Assembly: GCA_024743175.1 (NCBI GenBank)
Contig: JANSXA010000007.1
Coordinates: forward strand, 62,001-126,000
Reading direction: 5' to 3'
From: Pseudomonadaceae bacterium
Lineage (GTDB): Bacteria > Pseudomonadota > Gammaproteobacteria > Pseudomonadales > Azotimanducaceae
Length of the DNA: 64,000 nucleotides
Positions within the stretch are counted from its first letter, which is position 1. The number at the start of each line of letters is the position of its first letter. The position numbers and the translations under genes are program-made. A model generated the notes under the pieces. It saw only the letters and a program-made list of their open reading frames with translations, did no database searches and was not told where the DNA came from. This document shows positions 54,181 through 62,653 of this stretch, in pieces.

Positions 54181-54870
54181 ATGGCAAAAAAAGATAACAA
54201 GGTCATCATGGCCCGCAATACCATCATCGCGTTTGTTTCAGTGGTGGCCATTGGCATTCTGGCGTTTGGCACCTATGTAAGCACCGACCTGGGCGCCGGC
54301 GAGATTGCAGAAGAGAACAACGATTACAAAGTACTCGATAACCCAAGGCCCCGCCGCCCTGGGGATCCTATCGAAGTGGTTGAGTACTTCTCTTACGCCT
54401 GTATTCATTGCAAAACGTTTGATCCAATTATCGAAGAATGGGCAGCTGAGCAGCCTGACGATGTCGCTTTTTCACGCACACCCGCCACCTTCTCACCCAT
54501 CTGGGCGTTGTTATCGCAGTCTTACCTCACCTTCGAAGACCAGGGCGTGCTGGAGGAAAATCACAGTCGCATGTTTCGCGCTATACACGATGCAGGTCGT
54601 CAATTCTTAACCGCGGAAATGGTTGCAGACTATGTTGATGGACGTGGTCTGTCCCGCGACGAGTTCCTGCGCGCATTCAATTCTCCCGCAGTCAAAGCAG
54701 CGGCGCGCAAAGCCGAGCGGGATCAGCTGAGATACCAGATTGCCGCAACGCCTTCGCTGGTGGTTGCCGGTAAATATCTGGTGGGTATGAATAACGGTCA
54801 GCGGCGCGCGTTACGCGTGGTGGAACATCTTATTGAGCAGGAACGGGGTGCAGCAGATACAGGCACCTAG
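54181..54870 (+). CDS. DsbA-family thiol:disulfide oxidoreductase with membrane anchor
   Basis: 229 residues from the ATG at 54181; a GTG at 54172 is in frame with a closer GAGG. One N-terminal hydrophobic helix (about 11-32), then a DsbA fold with active-site C74-I-H-C77 and the cis-Pro region ATPSLVVAGK. The CxHxC-type pair is the oxidising DsbA kind. Introduces disulfides in periplasmic proteins. The signal may be an uncleaved anchor. Confidence 0.88.
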   Translation: MAKKDNKVIMARNTIIAFVSVVAIGILAFGTYVSTDLGAGEIAEENNDYKVLDNPRPRRPGDPIEVVEYFSYACIHCKTFDPIIEEWAAEQPDDVAFSRTPATFSPIWALLSQSYLTFEDQGVLEENHSRMFRAIHDAGRQFLTAEMVADYVDGRGLSRDEFLRAFNSPAVKAAARKAERDQLRYQIAATPSLVVAGKYLVGMNNGQRRALRVVEHLIEQERGAADTGT

Positions 54871-54957
54871 TCTGCAGGGCGTTGTCGCACCGTAGACTAA
54901 GCCTTACAACCCCTTTAGGCTGGGAGCCACAGTTGGGTTGAGTGCAGGTAATAGAGG

Positions 54958-57336
54958 ATGGGCGACGAGACCGACTCTGACGGCAAGCAGCGCTTCAACA
55001 CAGGAGGTGGCCTGTCGATTGCTGCCGCGCTGACAGAATCATCACCAGAGCGCTTGATAGGTAGCGAGTTTAATGGCTACCGCCTGACAGATCTACTGGG
55101 CCACGGTGGCATGGGCACAGTCTTTCGTGCCGAGCGGGCCGACGGCGAATTTGAACGTAGCGTCGCGCTCAAGGTTGTCACCAACGCACTTGCGTTTGCT
55201 CGTTTTCAACGCGAGCGGGATATACATGCGCAACTGAATCATCCCAACATTGCACGATTCTACGACGCCGGGACCAGTCTTGCCGGTGTACCTTATATTA
55301 TTATGGAGCTCGTGCCGGGCGAAGCCATTGATACCTATTGTCAGTCCCGGAATCTAAGCCTTAAATGTCGAATGGCATTGCTCATCAAGATCGTTGAAGC
55401 CGTTGCTTACGCACACGCTAATCTTGTGGTGCATCGAGACATCAAACCCAGCAACATCCTTATAGACGAAGCAGCGGTGCCAAAACTGTTGGATTTTGGC
55501 ATAGCCAAATTCACTGCGGATGAGGGTAGTGAGCTGACAGCGACCAGTCGGCCTTTGACGCCGGTCTATGCGAGTCCAGAACAGGTTCTTGGCCAGCCGG
55601 TGAGCATCGCCTCCGATATCTACCAATTGGGTGCGTTGATAGCACAGATATGTACGGACAAACCGCCATTTAATGACACCACTTTAGCCGGTACGATCAG
55701 CCGTGCAGAGCAGGATTTCGCACCGCTACAGCCGGAAGTGAAACGTCTTCTCCCCGCAGATTTGTTAGCGGTTGTCATGCGCTGTCTAGCGCCTGATCCC
55801 GGCCGTCGTTATACCGATGCCAACGCACTGGCCGCTGAACTGATTCGCTTCCAGGGCGGCTTTCCTGTGTTAGCCAAAAACCCTGGTGCATGGCAACGTG
55901 CACAGAAACTGGTCCGGCGACATCCACTGGCAGCAACTGCCACCTTGTTGACTGTCGTGGCTGCACTGTCCGGTAACTACTGGTATACCAAGCAACTCAC
56001 ACAATCCAATGCACGTGCGCAGATTGCGGCCAACGAAGCAGTTGCACAGCGGAATCAGGCAGAGGCTGAAGTCGAAATCAACCGACAGGTAACCCAGTTT
56101 TTAATCGGCTTGTTTAAAAGTTCAGATCCCTTATCGGGTGATCCTGAGGATTTCACCGCAGCCCAACTGCTTGACCGAGGGGTAGTAAACATAGGGGCAT
56201 TGGATAATCAGCCACACGTCCAATCGGCGCTGAAACACACTATGGGTGAGGTTTACGTCACCACCGGGCGATATGCGGAAGCTATACCACTGTTGCAGGA
56301 TGCATTGCAGGATAGTTCATCTTTTTCACAGCGTGTCCGTATCAGCATCACCCTGGCGAACGCCTACCGCGAGATGCATGACTATCAACCTGGATTGGTG
56401 TTGCTGGAACCATTGGTTGCAGAACTCGACCGGAATCCAGCCCTGGCATCCCAACAGGATTACTATGCTGCTCGCTACCAGTTAGTACTCTTGTATACCG
56501 GGGCGGGTTCTTACGATAAAGCGCCAGCACTGCTGGATAGATTGATTGCAGAAGCAGACCTGGTGTCGATGGATCAGCACATCAACACCTTACTTGAACA
56601 AGCCTCACTCACTAACAAACTCGGTGATTGGGAAGCTGCAGAGCAGCTTTATCAGCAGGCGATTGAGCTCGAGCTGGCGCACAATGGCCCAGAGTCTTAC
56701 AAGATGGGCAAAATCTACCAAAACCTGGGCAATCTTTATCAGTTTCGTCAACGACTGACAGAAGCAAAGTCTACCTATCTATCAGCGCTGGCCAGTTTAG
56801 AGGCGGTTTACGGTCCGCAACACCCCTTGGTTGGCGGCGCATTAGGGAGCCTCGGCACCGTGGCATGGAAGCGGGACGAGCTGGACGAGGCAGCCGGGTA
56901 CTTTCAACGCGCGGTGGATATTCTCGCAGCCTCAGTTGGACCAGACCACCCCGACACCGCCAAAGGTTACGGCGCAATGGGTCTGATCTTTCTTGATTTA
57001 GGCGAACTGGACAAAGCCCTCGCGGCCATGCAGCGTACCAATGCAATTTTTGAGCAGCACTACGAGCCGGAGAGCATCGATCTCAGCACCAGCAGAAGTT
57101 TTCTGGCTAAAGCGTATCAAGCCAAAGGTGAACATTCTAAAGCTGAAGAATTGTTCAACCAGGCATTGGAAGTCAGACAAAAACTCCTACCCGCGGACAA
57201 CCTATCCATTTTGGATACTGCCCATGCATTGCTCATCACTTTGAGAGCTCAGAACAAATTCGCGGAAGCGGACGCGTTGGAAAGCGAAATAGACTTCACG
57301 CCGCTCAATGAAGCATTGGCTCGGACTCATGAATGA
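54958..57336 (+). CDS. Serine/threonine protein kinase with membrane helix and TPR repeats
   Basis: 792 residues. Kinase domain (about 38-300): glycine loop GHGGMG (48-53), K72 (VALKVV), catalytic HRDIKPSN (D161), DFG (D179-F-G). One membrane helix (about 322-345, LAATATLLTVVAALSGNYW), then about 450 residues of TPR-like helical repeats outside or inside the membrane, typical of proteobacterial PknB/TPR kinases. It could pass a periplasmic signal to cytosolic targets. The ATG at 54958 has AGAGG directly before it, closer than usual. No substrate is obvious; the adjacent gene is a lipoprotein esterase. Confidence 0.9.
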   Translation: MGDETDSDGKQRFNTGGGLSIAAALTESSPERLIGSEFNGYRLTDLLGHGGMGTVFRAERADGEFERSVALKVVTNALAFARFQRERDIHAQLNHPNIARFYDAGTSLAGVPYIIMELVPGEAIDTYCQSRNLSLKCRMALLIKIVEAVAYAHANLVVHRDIKPSNILIDEAAVPKLLDFGIAKFTADEGSELTATSRPLTPVYASPEQVLGQPVSIASDIYQLGALIAQICTDKPPFNDTTLAGTISRAEQDFAPLQPEVKRLLPADLLAVVMRCLAPDPGRRYTDANALAAELIRFQGGFPVLAKNPGAWQRAQKLVRRHPLAATATLLTVVAALSGNYWYTKQLTQSNARAQIAANEAVAQRNQAEAEVEINRQVTQFLIGLFKSSDPLSGDPEDFTAAQLLDRGVVNIGALDNQPHVQSALKHTMGEVYVTTGRYAEAIPLLQDALQDSSSFSQRVRISITLANAYREMHDYQPGLVLLEPLVAELDRNPALASQQDYYAARYQLVLLYTGAGSYDKAPALLDRLIAEADLVSMDQHINTLLEQASLTNKLGDWEAAEQLYQQAIELELAHNGPESYKMGKIYQNLGNLYQFRQRLTEAKSTYLSALASLEAVYGPQHPLVGGALGSLGTVAWKRDELDEAAGYFQRAVDILAASVGPDHPDTAKGYGAMGLIFLDLGELDKALAAMQRTNAIFEQHYEPESIDLSTSRSFLAKAYQAKGEHSKAEELFNQALEVRQKLLPADNLSILDTAHALLITLRAQNKFAEADALESEIDFTPLNEALARTHE

Positions 57337-57463
57337 TGGAGCTGACCAGTTACCCAACTACTTGGATAAGGCTGTTTCGGTAATTTCCTGAGGACCTTCT
57401 TTTACTTCTATCCACCTCTTGCGTATGGTCGACTTTCGAGGGATATAACCGACGAAGGGGCCA

Positions 57464-59128
57464 ATGTTGAATCCAGCAACAGGTAGAGTGAGTGGGTTGA
57501 GCCTGGGCGTAGTTCTGCTCCTGTGTGCTTGTGGTGATAACAAGTCAGACAGCGGACAGGCGCTTACACCACAAGAACCAGCGCCGATAGCAATCACTAC
57601 CGAGGTCCCGACCACATCCGGCAAAGTGCGTGGCGTTGTAGATGATGAAGGTTTAAAACAATACCACGGCATCCCTTATGCCGTTCCACCCGTAGGTGAT
57701 CTGCGATGGGCACCACCGGTTGCTGCCAGTACTTGGGACGGTGTACGAGATGCATCTCAGGCGGGGCCCGCCTGCATGCAGCCAGTGGGGCAAGGCGGTT
57801 CATTTTATGGACGCAGTGATGTCTCCATGTCCGAAGACTGCCTTTTCCTGAATGTATGGACCCGCGCGAGTTCGACAGATGCTAACTTGCCGGTGATGGT
57901 CTGGGTTCACGGCGGCGGGCTGGTTACTGGCTCGGGTGATACCTATCCTGGTGACACAATCACACAAAAAGGTGTTGTGCTGGTCACAATCAACTACCGC
58001 CTCGGGCGATTTGGTTTTCATGCCCACGCAGACTTGAGCGACGAGCATCCGAAGGGTGTGTCCGGTAATCAAGGCTTACGCGATCAGATCCTGGCGCTGG
58101 AGTGGGTCCGCGACAACATAGCCCAGTTTGGCGGCGACCCAGACAATGTCACGATTTTCGGCGAGTCGGCCGGCAGCTTGAGCATCTCGTTACTGCAGGC
58201 CAGCCCTCTTGCCAATGGTCTTTTCCATCGCGTTATTGGTCAAAGTGGTGGTGCATTCCAACCCATGAGGTTTCGTGACCGCGAAACGAGCTATGCATCC
58301 TCGGCCTATTCACTTGGGGCCAGCTTTGCAAACGCACTCGCTGGGGCTGGTGCAGACACAAGTTTGGCTAATCTGCGCAAACTTTCTGAAAAGCACGTAC
58401 TGGAAACCTTCCAGTCCAACCCGGAGTTTTCGAATTACGACAGCCTCGCCATCGTGGATGGAGACGTTATTCCGGCGGAAGTCAGCCAGATATTTGCAGA
58501 GGGCAAACAAGCAGATGTACCCGTTATGATCGGCTCCAATGCTGATGAAGGATCAACCTTCCTGCCGTTTTTTGAGCCCATATTCGGTGAAGGGGCTGAC
58601 GGCTTCAGAGCCTACGCTCAGGCAACGCTGCCTGAGGTGGCAGATGACGTTGACACATTTTACCCACCAGCTTCAGCACGTGATGCCTGGGTAGATTTGT
58701 TTTCAGATGTGTTATTCACTCATCCTATGCGGGTGTGGGCACGCAGCATGGCAAACGTCGAAAGCGATGCTTACCTTTATTGGTTTACATGGGCGCCGCC
58801 GATTCCGGAGCAGGAAAAATATGGCGCGTTCCATGCGGCAGAAATCGGTTACGTTTTTGGCGTACCCGAAATGTTTGGCGCTACCCCAACCGAAGAAGAT
58901 CATAAGTTTTCAGATTTGATGACAACTGTGTGGACACAGTTTGCAAAAACAGGAAATCCCAATGGACCTGGCTTACCTGAATGGCCTGTTTATAGTGAAA
59001 ACACCGAAGGGTACATGGAGCTCGGCGAAGATACCGGCAGCAAAGCAGAATTGCGTATTGAGCAGACCGACCTTATAGAACGCGCTTGGGCACAACGCCG
59101 TGACAGAGAAATAGCTATAGGCGAGTAG
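57464..59128 (+). CDS. Type-B carboxylesterase/lipase, probable lipoprotein
   Basis: 554 residues. N-terminal signal with a lipobox-like LCAC ending at C23, so probably a lipid-anchored periplasmic or outer-membrane enzyme. Alpha/beta hydrolase of the carboxylesterase B family: EDCLFLNVW, oxyanion-hole HGGG, nucleophile S235 in GESAGS, and a late His in KYGAFHAAEI-type context. Hydrolyses esters of short or medium acids or aromatic alcohols. Follows the protein kinase gene by 127 bases. Confidence 0.88.
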   Translation: MLNPATGRVSGLSLGVVLLLCACGDNKSDSGQALTPQEPAPIAITTEVPTTSGKVRGVVDDEGLKQYHGIPYAVPPVGDLRWAPPVAASTWDGVRDASQAGPACMQPVGQGGSFYGRSDVSMSEDCLFLNVWTRASSTDANLPVMVWVHGGGLVTGSGDTYPGDTITQKGVVLVTINYRLGRFGFHAHADLSDEHPKGVSGNQGLRDQILALEWVRDNIAQFGGDPDNVTIFGESAGSLSISLLQASPLANGLFHRVIGQSGGAFQPMRFRDRETSYASSAYSLGASFANALAGAGADTSLANLRKLSEKHVLETFQSNPEFSNYDSLAIVDGDVIPAEVSQIFAEGKQADVPVMIGSNADEGSTFLPFFEPIFGEGADGFRAYAQATLPEVADDVDTFYPPASARDAWVDLFSDVLFTHPMRVWARSMANVESDAYLYWFTWAPPIPEQEKYGAFHAAEIGYVFGVPEMFGATPTEEDHKFSDLMTTVWTQFAKTGNPNGPGLPEWPVYSENTEGYMELGEDTGSKAELRIEQTDLIERAWAQRRDREIAIGE

Positions 59129-59167
59129 CAACTGCTACGCAAGTGCTAACCCTAAGGAGGCACCTGC

Positions 59168-60625
59168 TCATGCCGCCACCCTGTTCAAACCAAAAGAGAA
59201 GCAACTGCCTTCAGCTGGGTTTGAGGTGACTTCGATACGCGAATCGTGCAACTCCAGGATGCGTTTCACAATGGCCAGGCCCAGACCTGCATTGTCGGTC
59301 ACGTCTGCTGCTGATGTGTGACGATCAAAAACGTTGGGCAGTAAATCAGGGGCAATACCGCATCCGTTATCTTTTACTGCAACGTCAATCTGTGAATCGC
59401 TCGCAACCAGTCCAATGTCTACCTGCCCTCCTTCAGGCGTATAGCGAAACGCGTTGCTGATTAAATTCTCCAGTACCCTCTGAATGAGACTGATGTCCGC
59501 AATTACGCCAACGCTGGTGCCCTCTTCCAGCCCCTGAAAGGATAATGTGATCTGTTTCTGCTGGGCCGCCAGCTCAAACTCCAACCCCACATCATGCAGA
59601 AGTTCTGCAATCAGAAAGGGCTCCAGTTCAGGCTGGATTGCGCCACTGTCGAGCTTCGCTAACTCAAACAGTTGACCCACCATATGGTTCAGTCGATTTG
59701 CGTGTCGAAAGGCTATTTCCAAATAACGACGCCGCTCAACCTCAGACAGGTCAGCTTCTTTTATCAGCAAGGTTTCCAGATAACCCTGCATAGAAGCCAG
59801 TGGCGTTCTGAGATCATGGGAAACATTGGCGAGCAGCTCTCGACGCAGCCGATCGTTTGTATGAGCCTGTTCAAACTGGGCCGCCAGACGCGAGGTCAAC
59901 TGCATGGCCTGTTCTTTCAGCTGTCGAACTTCCAACGTATTTTCCGGTATCACGCGGATGTCCTGATCATCCAAAAATCCACTGTTCGTGTACTTACGCA
60001 GCGCCAGCTGCAACGCATCCAGCGGCACGGTAGTTTTACGAATTGCATAGATCCCGGCAAATGCGCCGACCACAAGCACAACCAGGAGAATCGATGCCGC
60101 CATGCGACTGATAAAAGTCCCGAAATATGCATCCTGCACTGCATCAAAAAGGTGTCCACCAAGAATCACATAGAGGTAACCCTGCAACTGACCGTCGGAC
60201 TTGATGGGAGATGCACTGAACGCCTTGCGTCGTTCAGAACGCGGGTCATCACCAAGCACCAACTGCCCCGGCTCAGCGTCCAGGAAAGACAAAATGGGCC
60301 CCAACGCAACCTGCGTCGTGAGTGAGGTTTCTTCAGGCATGGCATGCGCCACTATGTGGCCGTCTGGGTCCAGCAGATAAACCTCGACACTGGGATTCAC
60401 CGTCATGGCCTGATCTGCCAGGGCTCTAAATGCATCATCATTAACTTTGGCGTCTTCGATCAGGGCTAAACGCTCGACCACATACATCGACAGACTTGCG
60501 TTCAGCGTCTGATTCACTTCATGAAAATATAGCTGTGACGCATAACGTCCGGTCCACGCTATGGCAATGCCCAGGCCGAAGAGCAGCAGTATCAAGGCCC
60601 AGGCTAATCGCCACTTAAGCGACAT
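59168..60625 (-). CDS. Sensor histidine kinase of the OmpR-type pair
   Basis: 485 residues: N-terminal membrane helix (about 8-25), periplasmic sensor region (25-165), second helix (about 172-195), HAMP-like linker, then HisKA with H270 (VSHDLRTPL) and an ATPase domain with N box ENLISNAFRYTP, KDNGCGIAP and GLGLAIVKR. Its start lies inside the response regulator gene by 11 bases, so the pair is translated together. Nothing in the periplasmic domain reveals the signal. Confidence 0.93.
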   Translation of the reverse strand: MSLKWRLAWALILLLFGLGIAIAWTGRYASQLYFHEVNQTLNASLSMYVVERLALIEDAKVNDDAFRALADQAMTVNPSVEVYLLDPDGHIVAHAMPEETSLTTQVALGPILSFLDAEPGQLVLGDDPRSERRKAFSASPIKSDGQLQGYLYVILGGHLFDAVQDAYFGTFISRMAASILLVVLVVGAFAGIYAIRKTTVPLDALQLALRKYTNSGFLDDQDIRVIPENTLEVRQLKEQAMQLTSRLAAQFEQAHTNDRLRRELLANVSHDLRTPLASMQGYLETLLIKEADLSEVERRRYLEIAFRHANRLNHMVGQLFELAKLDSGAIQPELEPFLIAELLHDVGLEFELAAQQKQITLSFQGLEEGTSVGVIADISLIQRVLENLISNAFRYTPEGGQVDIGLVASDSQIDVAVKDNGCGIAPDLLPNVFDRHTSAADVTDNAGLGLAIVKRILELHDSRIEVTSNPAEGSCFSFGLNRVAA

Positions 60626-61334
60626 GCTCTAGAGATAAGTTGTCGTTGAATTTGTACCCGACACCCCAAACCGTGATGACGTACTCAACACTGTCATCAG
60701 CCTGAGCAAGCTTTGTACGCAATCGATTGATATGAGAGTTGACCGTGTGCTCATAGCCTTCGTAACCAAACCCCCAGACCTGGTCTAACAACTGCACTCG
60801 CCTGAACACCTGCCCCGGCGCGCAAACAAAGCAAAGCAAAAGATCAAATTCTTTAGGGGTCAGCTCAATGGCTTTTGAATGAACCTCCACTCGCCGTCGG
60901 GCCTCATCTATCCAGATGTTGCCTACGCGCAGAGCGACGCACCCGTTTGATTTTTGTCGATCCAAGTCCACTCGGCGCAGGAGCGCATGAACCCGTGCCA
61001 TAACTTCTACAACACTGAACGGTTTTGTAACGTAGTCATCTGCTCCGATTTCCAGGCCCAATACGCGATCGAGTTCTGAGCTCTTAGCGGTGAGCATGAG
61101 GACAGGCAGCGCATTGCCCTCCTGACGCAACGTGCGACAGATTTCAAGCCCGTCAACTCCGTTGAGTCGAAGATCCAGGATAACCAGATCCCAGTGGGAT
61201 CTACGCAATTCTATCAACGCCTGCCTGCCATCCTGAAAATGCTGGCAGTCAATTCCCCTGTCTTTCAGATGCATGATCAGCAGTTGACCAATATCCGGCT
61301 CATCCTCCACGACCAGCACGCGTTTACCTTCCAT
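60615..61334 (-). CDS. OmpR/PhoB-type response regulator
   Basis: 239 residues from the ATG at 61334, which has GGCGAGGC just before it; an upstream in-frame ATG at 61364 is less likely. Receiver domain with EDEP acidic pocket, phospho-acceptor D54 (VILDLRLNG) and K106 (VTKPFS), and a C-terminal winged helix (LTPKEFDLLLCF). First gene of the pair; the divergent target is probably the spondin-domain gene at 61549, with an inverted repeat between them. Confidence 0.93.
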   Translation of the reverse strand: MEGKRVLVVEDEPDIGQLLIMHLKDRGIDCQHFQDGRQALIELRRSHWDLVILDLRLNGVDGLEICRTLRQEGNALPVLMLTAKSSELDRVLGLEIGADDYVTKPFSVVEVMARVHALLRRVDLDRQKSNGCVALRVGNIWIDEARRRVEVHSKAIELTPKEFDLLLCFVCAPGQVFRRVQLLDQVWGFGYEGYEHTVNSHINRLRTKLAQADDSVEYVITVWGVGYKFNDNLSLEHVA

Positions 61335-61452
61335 GCCTCGCCTCTCTCCCGGGTGTGTGACCATAATTCGACGTCTGTCTTTACCGATAGTTCACTACAA
61401 GCTGCAGGCAAAAGATCACAGAATTATCACGACCTGACTCCAATCGCCGTGA

Positions 61453-61496
61453 GGGTTTTGTGATGTTTGCGTGAGGATTGAGCCATCACAACACCC
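61453..61496. promoter_or_regulatory. 13-bp imperfect inverted repeat between response regulator and spondin genes
   Basis: GGGTTTTGTGATG (61453-61465) pairs with CATCACAACACCC (61484-61496) with one mismatch and an 18-base centre. It is in the divergent region; OmpR-type proteins more often use direct repeats, so it may serve another regulator or be a hairpin. Confidence 0.45.
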
Positions 61497-61548
61497 TAGT
61501 CTGATCTGGCGCAATGACATTGCGTTCAACACTAAACAAGGAGACGAC

Positions 61549-62223
61549 ATGAAATCAGTAATCACCGCTTTGGTGCTACTTGCATTTACGAGCAGTGCGT
61601 TCGCCACTGACAAGAAATCAGCCGTGCCGGTATATGAAGTTACAATTACCAACATCACCAAGGCATCTCAGTTCACGCCCATTCTGGCGGCAACTCATCG
61701 AGCATCAATCCAGTACTTCGAACTGGGCTCGCCGGCCAGCCCGGGACTGGCTTTGATGGCGGAAGACGGCAACATCGCATTACTTGCCGAGGAACTGACT
61801 GCTACAGGGAAAGTATTAGATGCTGCAAACAGTGCTGATGTTCTCGGTCCACCACCACTCTTATTCGCTGGACAGAGCGTTACCCTGAAGCTAACAAGTC
61901 CCACCCGGCGGGCTCGTTTAAGTCTCGCCGCAATGATCCTGCCTACCAACGACAGCTTTGTTGCGCTCGATTCAGTGGGCTTACCTCGCTGGGGCCAGCG
62001 AACTTATTACGCCCGAGGCTACGATGCAGGTAGTGAACCCAATGATGAGTGGTGCGCAAACATTCCAGGACCAACCTGCGGCGGTGCCGGTGCTTCTCCA
62101 GAAGAAGACGGTGAAGGATTTGTGCACGTTGCCAGCGGTATTCAGGGCATTGGCGATCTGCCTTCTGCAACGTACGACTGGCGAAACCCCGTAGCCAAAG
62201 TTGTGATCCGCCGGGTTAAATAA
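61549..62223 (+). CDS. Exported spondin-domain protein
   Basis: 224 residues from the ATG at 61549, supported by AAGGAGA six bases upstream and by the signal peptide that follows directly (KSVITALVLLAFTSSAFA, cleavage near residue 20). The mature protein matches the spondin_N fold: YEVTITNITKASQFTPILAA and the late PTNDSFVALDSVGLP region; bacterial members are secreted, of unknown role. A Cys pair near the C-terminus (CANIPGPTCGG) may bond. Divergent from the two-component system, which may control it. Confidence 0.85.
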   Translation: MKSVITALVLLAFTSSAFATDKKSAVPVYEVTITNITKASQFTPILAATHRASIQYFELGSPASPGLALMAEDGNIALLAEELTATGKVLDAANSADVLGPPPLLFAGQSVTLKLTSPTRRARLSLAAMILPTNDSFVALDSVGLPRWGQRTYYARGYDAGSEPNDEWCANIPGPTCGGAGASPEEDGEGFVHVASGIQGIGDLPSATYDWRNPVAKVVIRRVK

Positions 62224-62653
62224 CCCCTTCACATGACACCGGCGGATGAGGTGCAGCGTATCTTTGACGAGCAATGATCCAGCCGCGGCTGAGCTGCTGA
62301 GACCAAAAGGCTATCCACTGGTTACGATCACCGAAACAGGTGTACAAACAACCAACAACTTATATGAGAACGATGAGCCACGGCGTAGTGCACGTAATGG
62401 ATCCCGATGGCATCTTCCGCGAACTGGTTGGCGCGATCAGACCACGTGGCCCTATTCCTCAGCCAGAACACTGCCTGGCATTGGGAATCAAAATGCCGCC
62501 GGCAGAGTCTTTGTAAAAAGCGCTCTAAACAGCGCTCGCGCACCAGTGAGCACGCGTTGCGAACAGCGCTGCTGCAGTTACCGCAAGCACAGCGGAATTA
62601 CCGTACCCGCGACCTGATCGCCAGCAGTATTTTCTTCTCAGTTTGTCCTTGCC
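62224..62653. other. Gap between spondin and TonB receptor genes
   Basis: 430 bases with no confident gene. It contains an unresolved short frame (62373-62516) that could be a gene remnant. No terminator with a U-tract was found. Confidence 0.45.
62373..62516 (+). pseudogene. Short frame, possible gene remnant
   Basis: 47 codons starting SHGVVHVMDPDGIFRELVG; the frame is open back to 62301. The string resembles the late part of SCO1/SenC- or redoxin-like proteins (HxxxxDPDG), but no partner domain precedes it and a second frame just upstream (from about 62246) also looks protein-like. This would fit a frameshifted remnant; chance is equally possible. Confidence 0.25.

Noticed and set aside
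59154-59230. Strong AAGGAGG with an ATG at 59170
   Set aside because: Opens only a 19-codon frame antisense to the end of the kinase gene, so the site is chance.
59672-60325. 217-residue frame antisense to the histidine kinase gene
   Set aside because: Kinase motifs on the minus strand are complete; the antisense frame is His/Arg-rich shadow.
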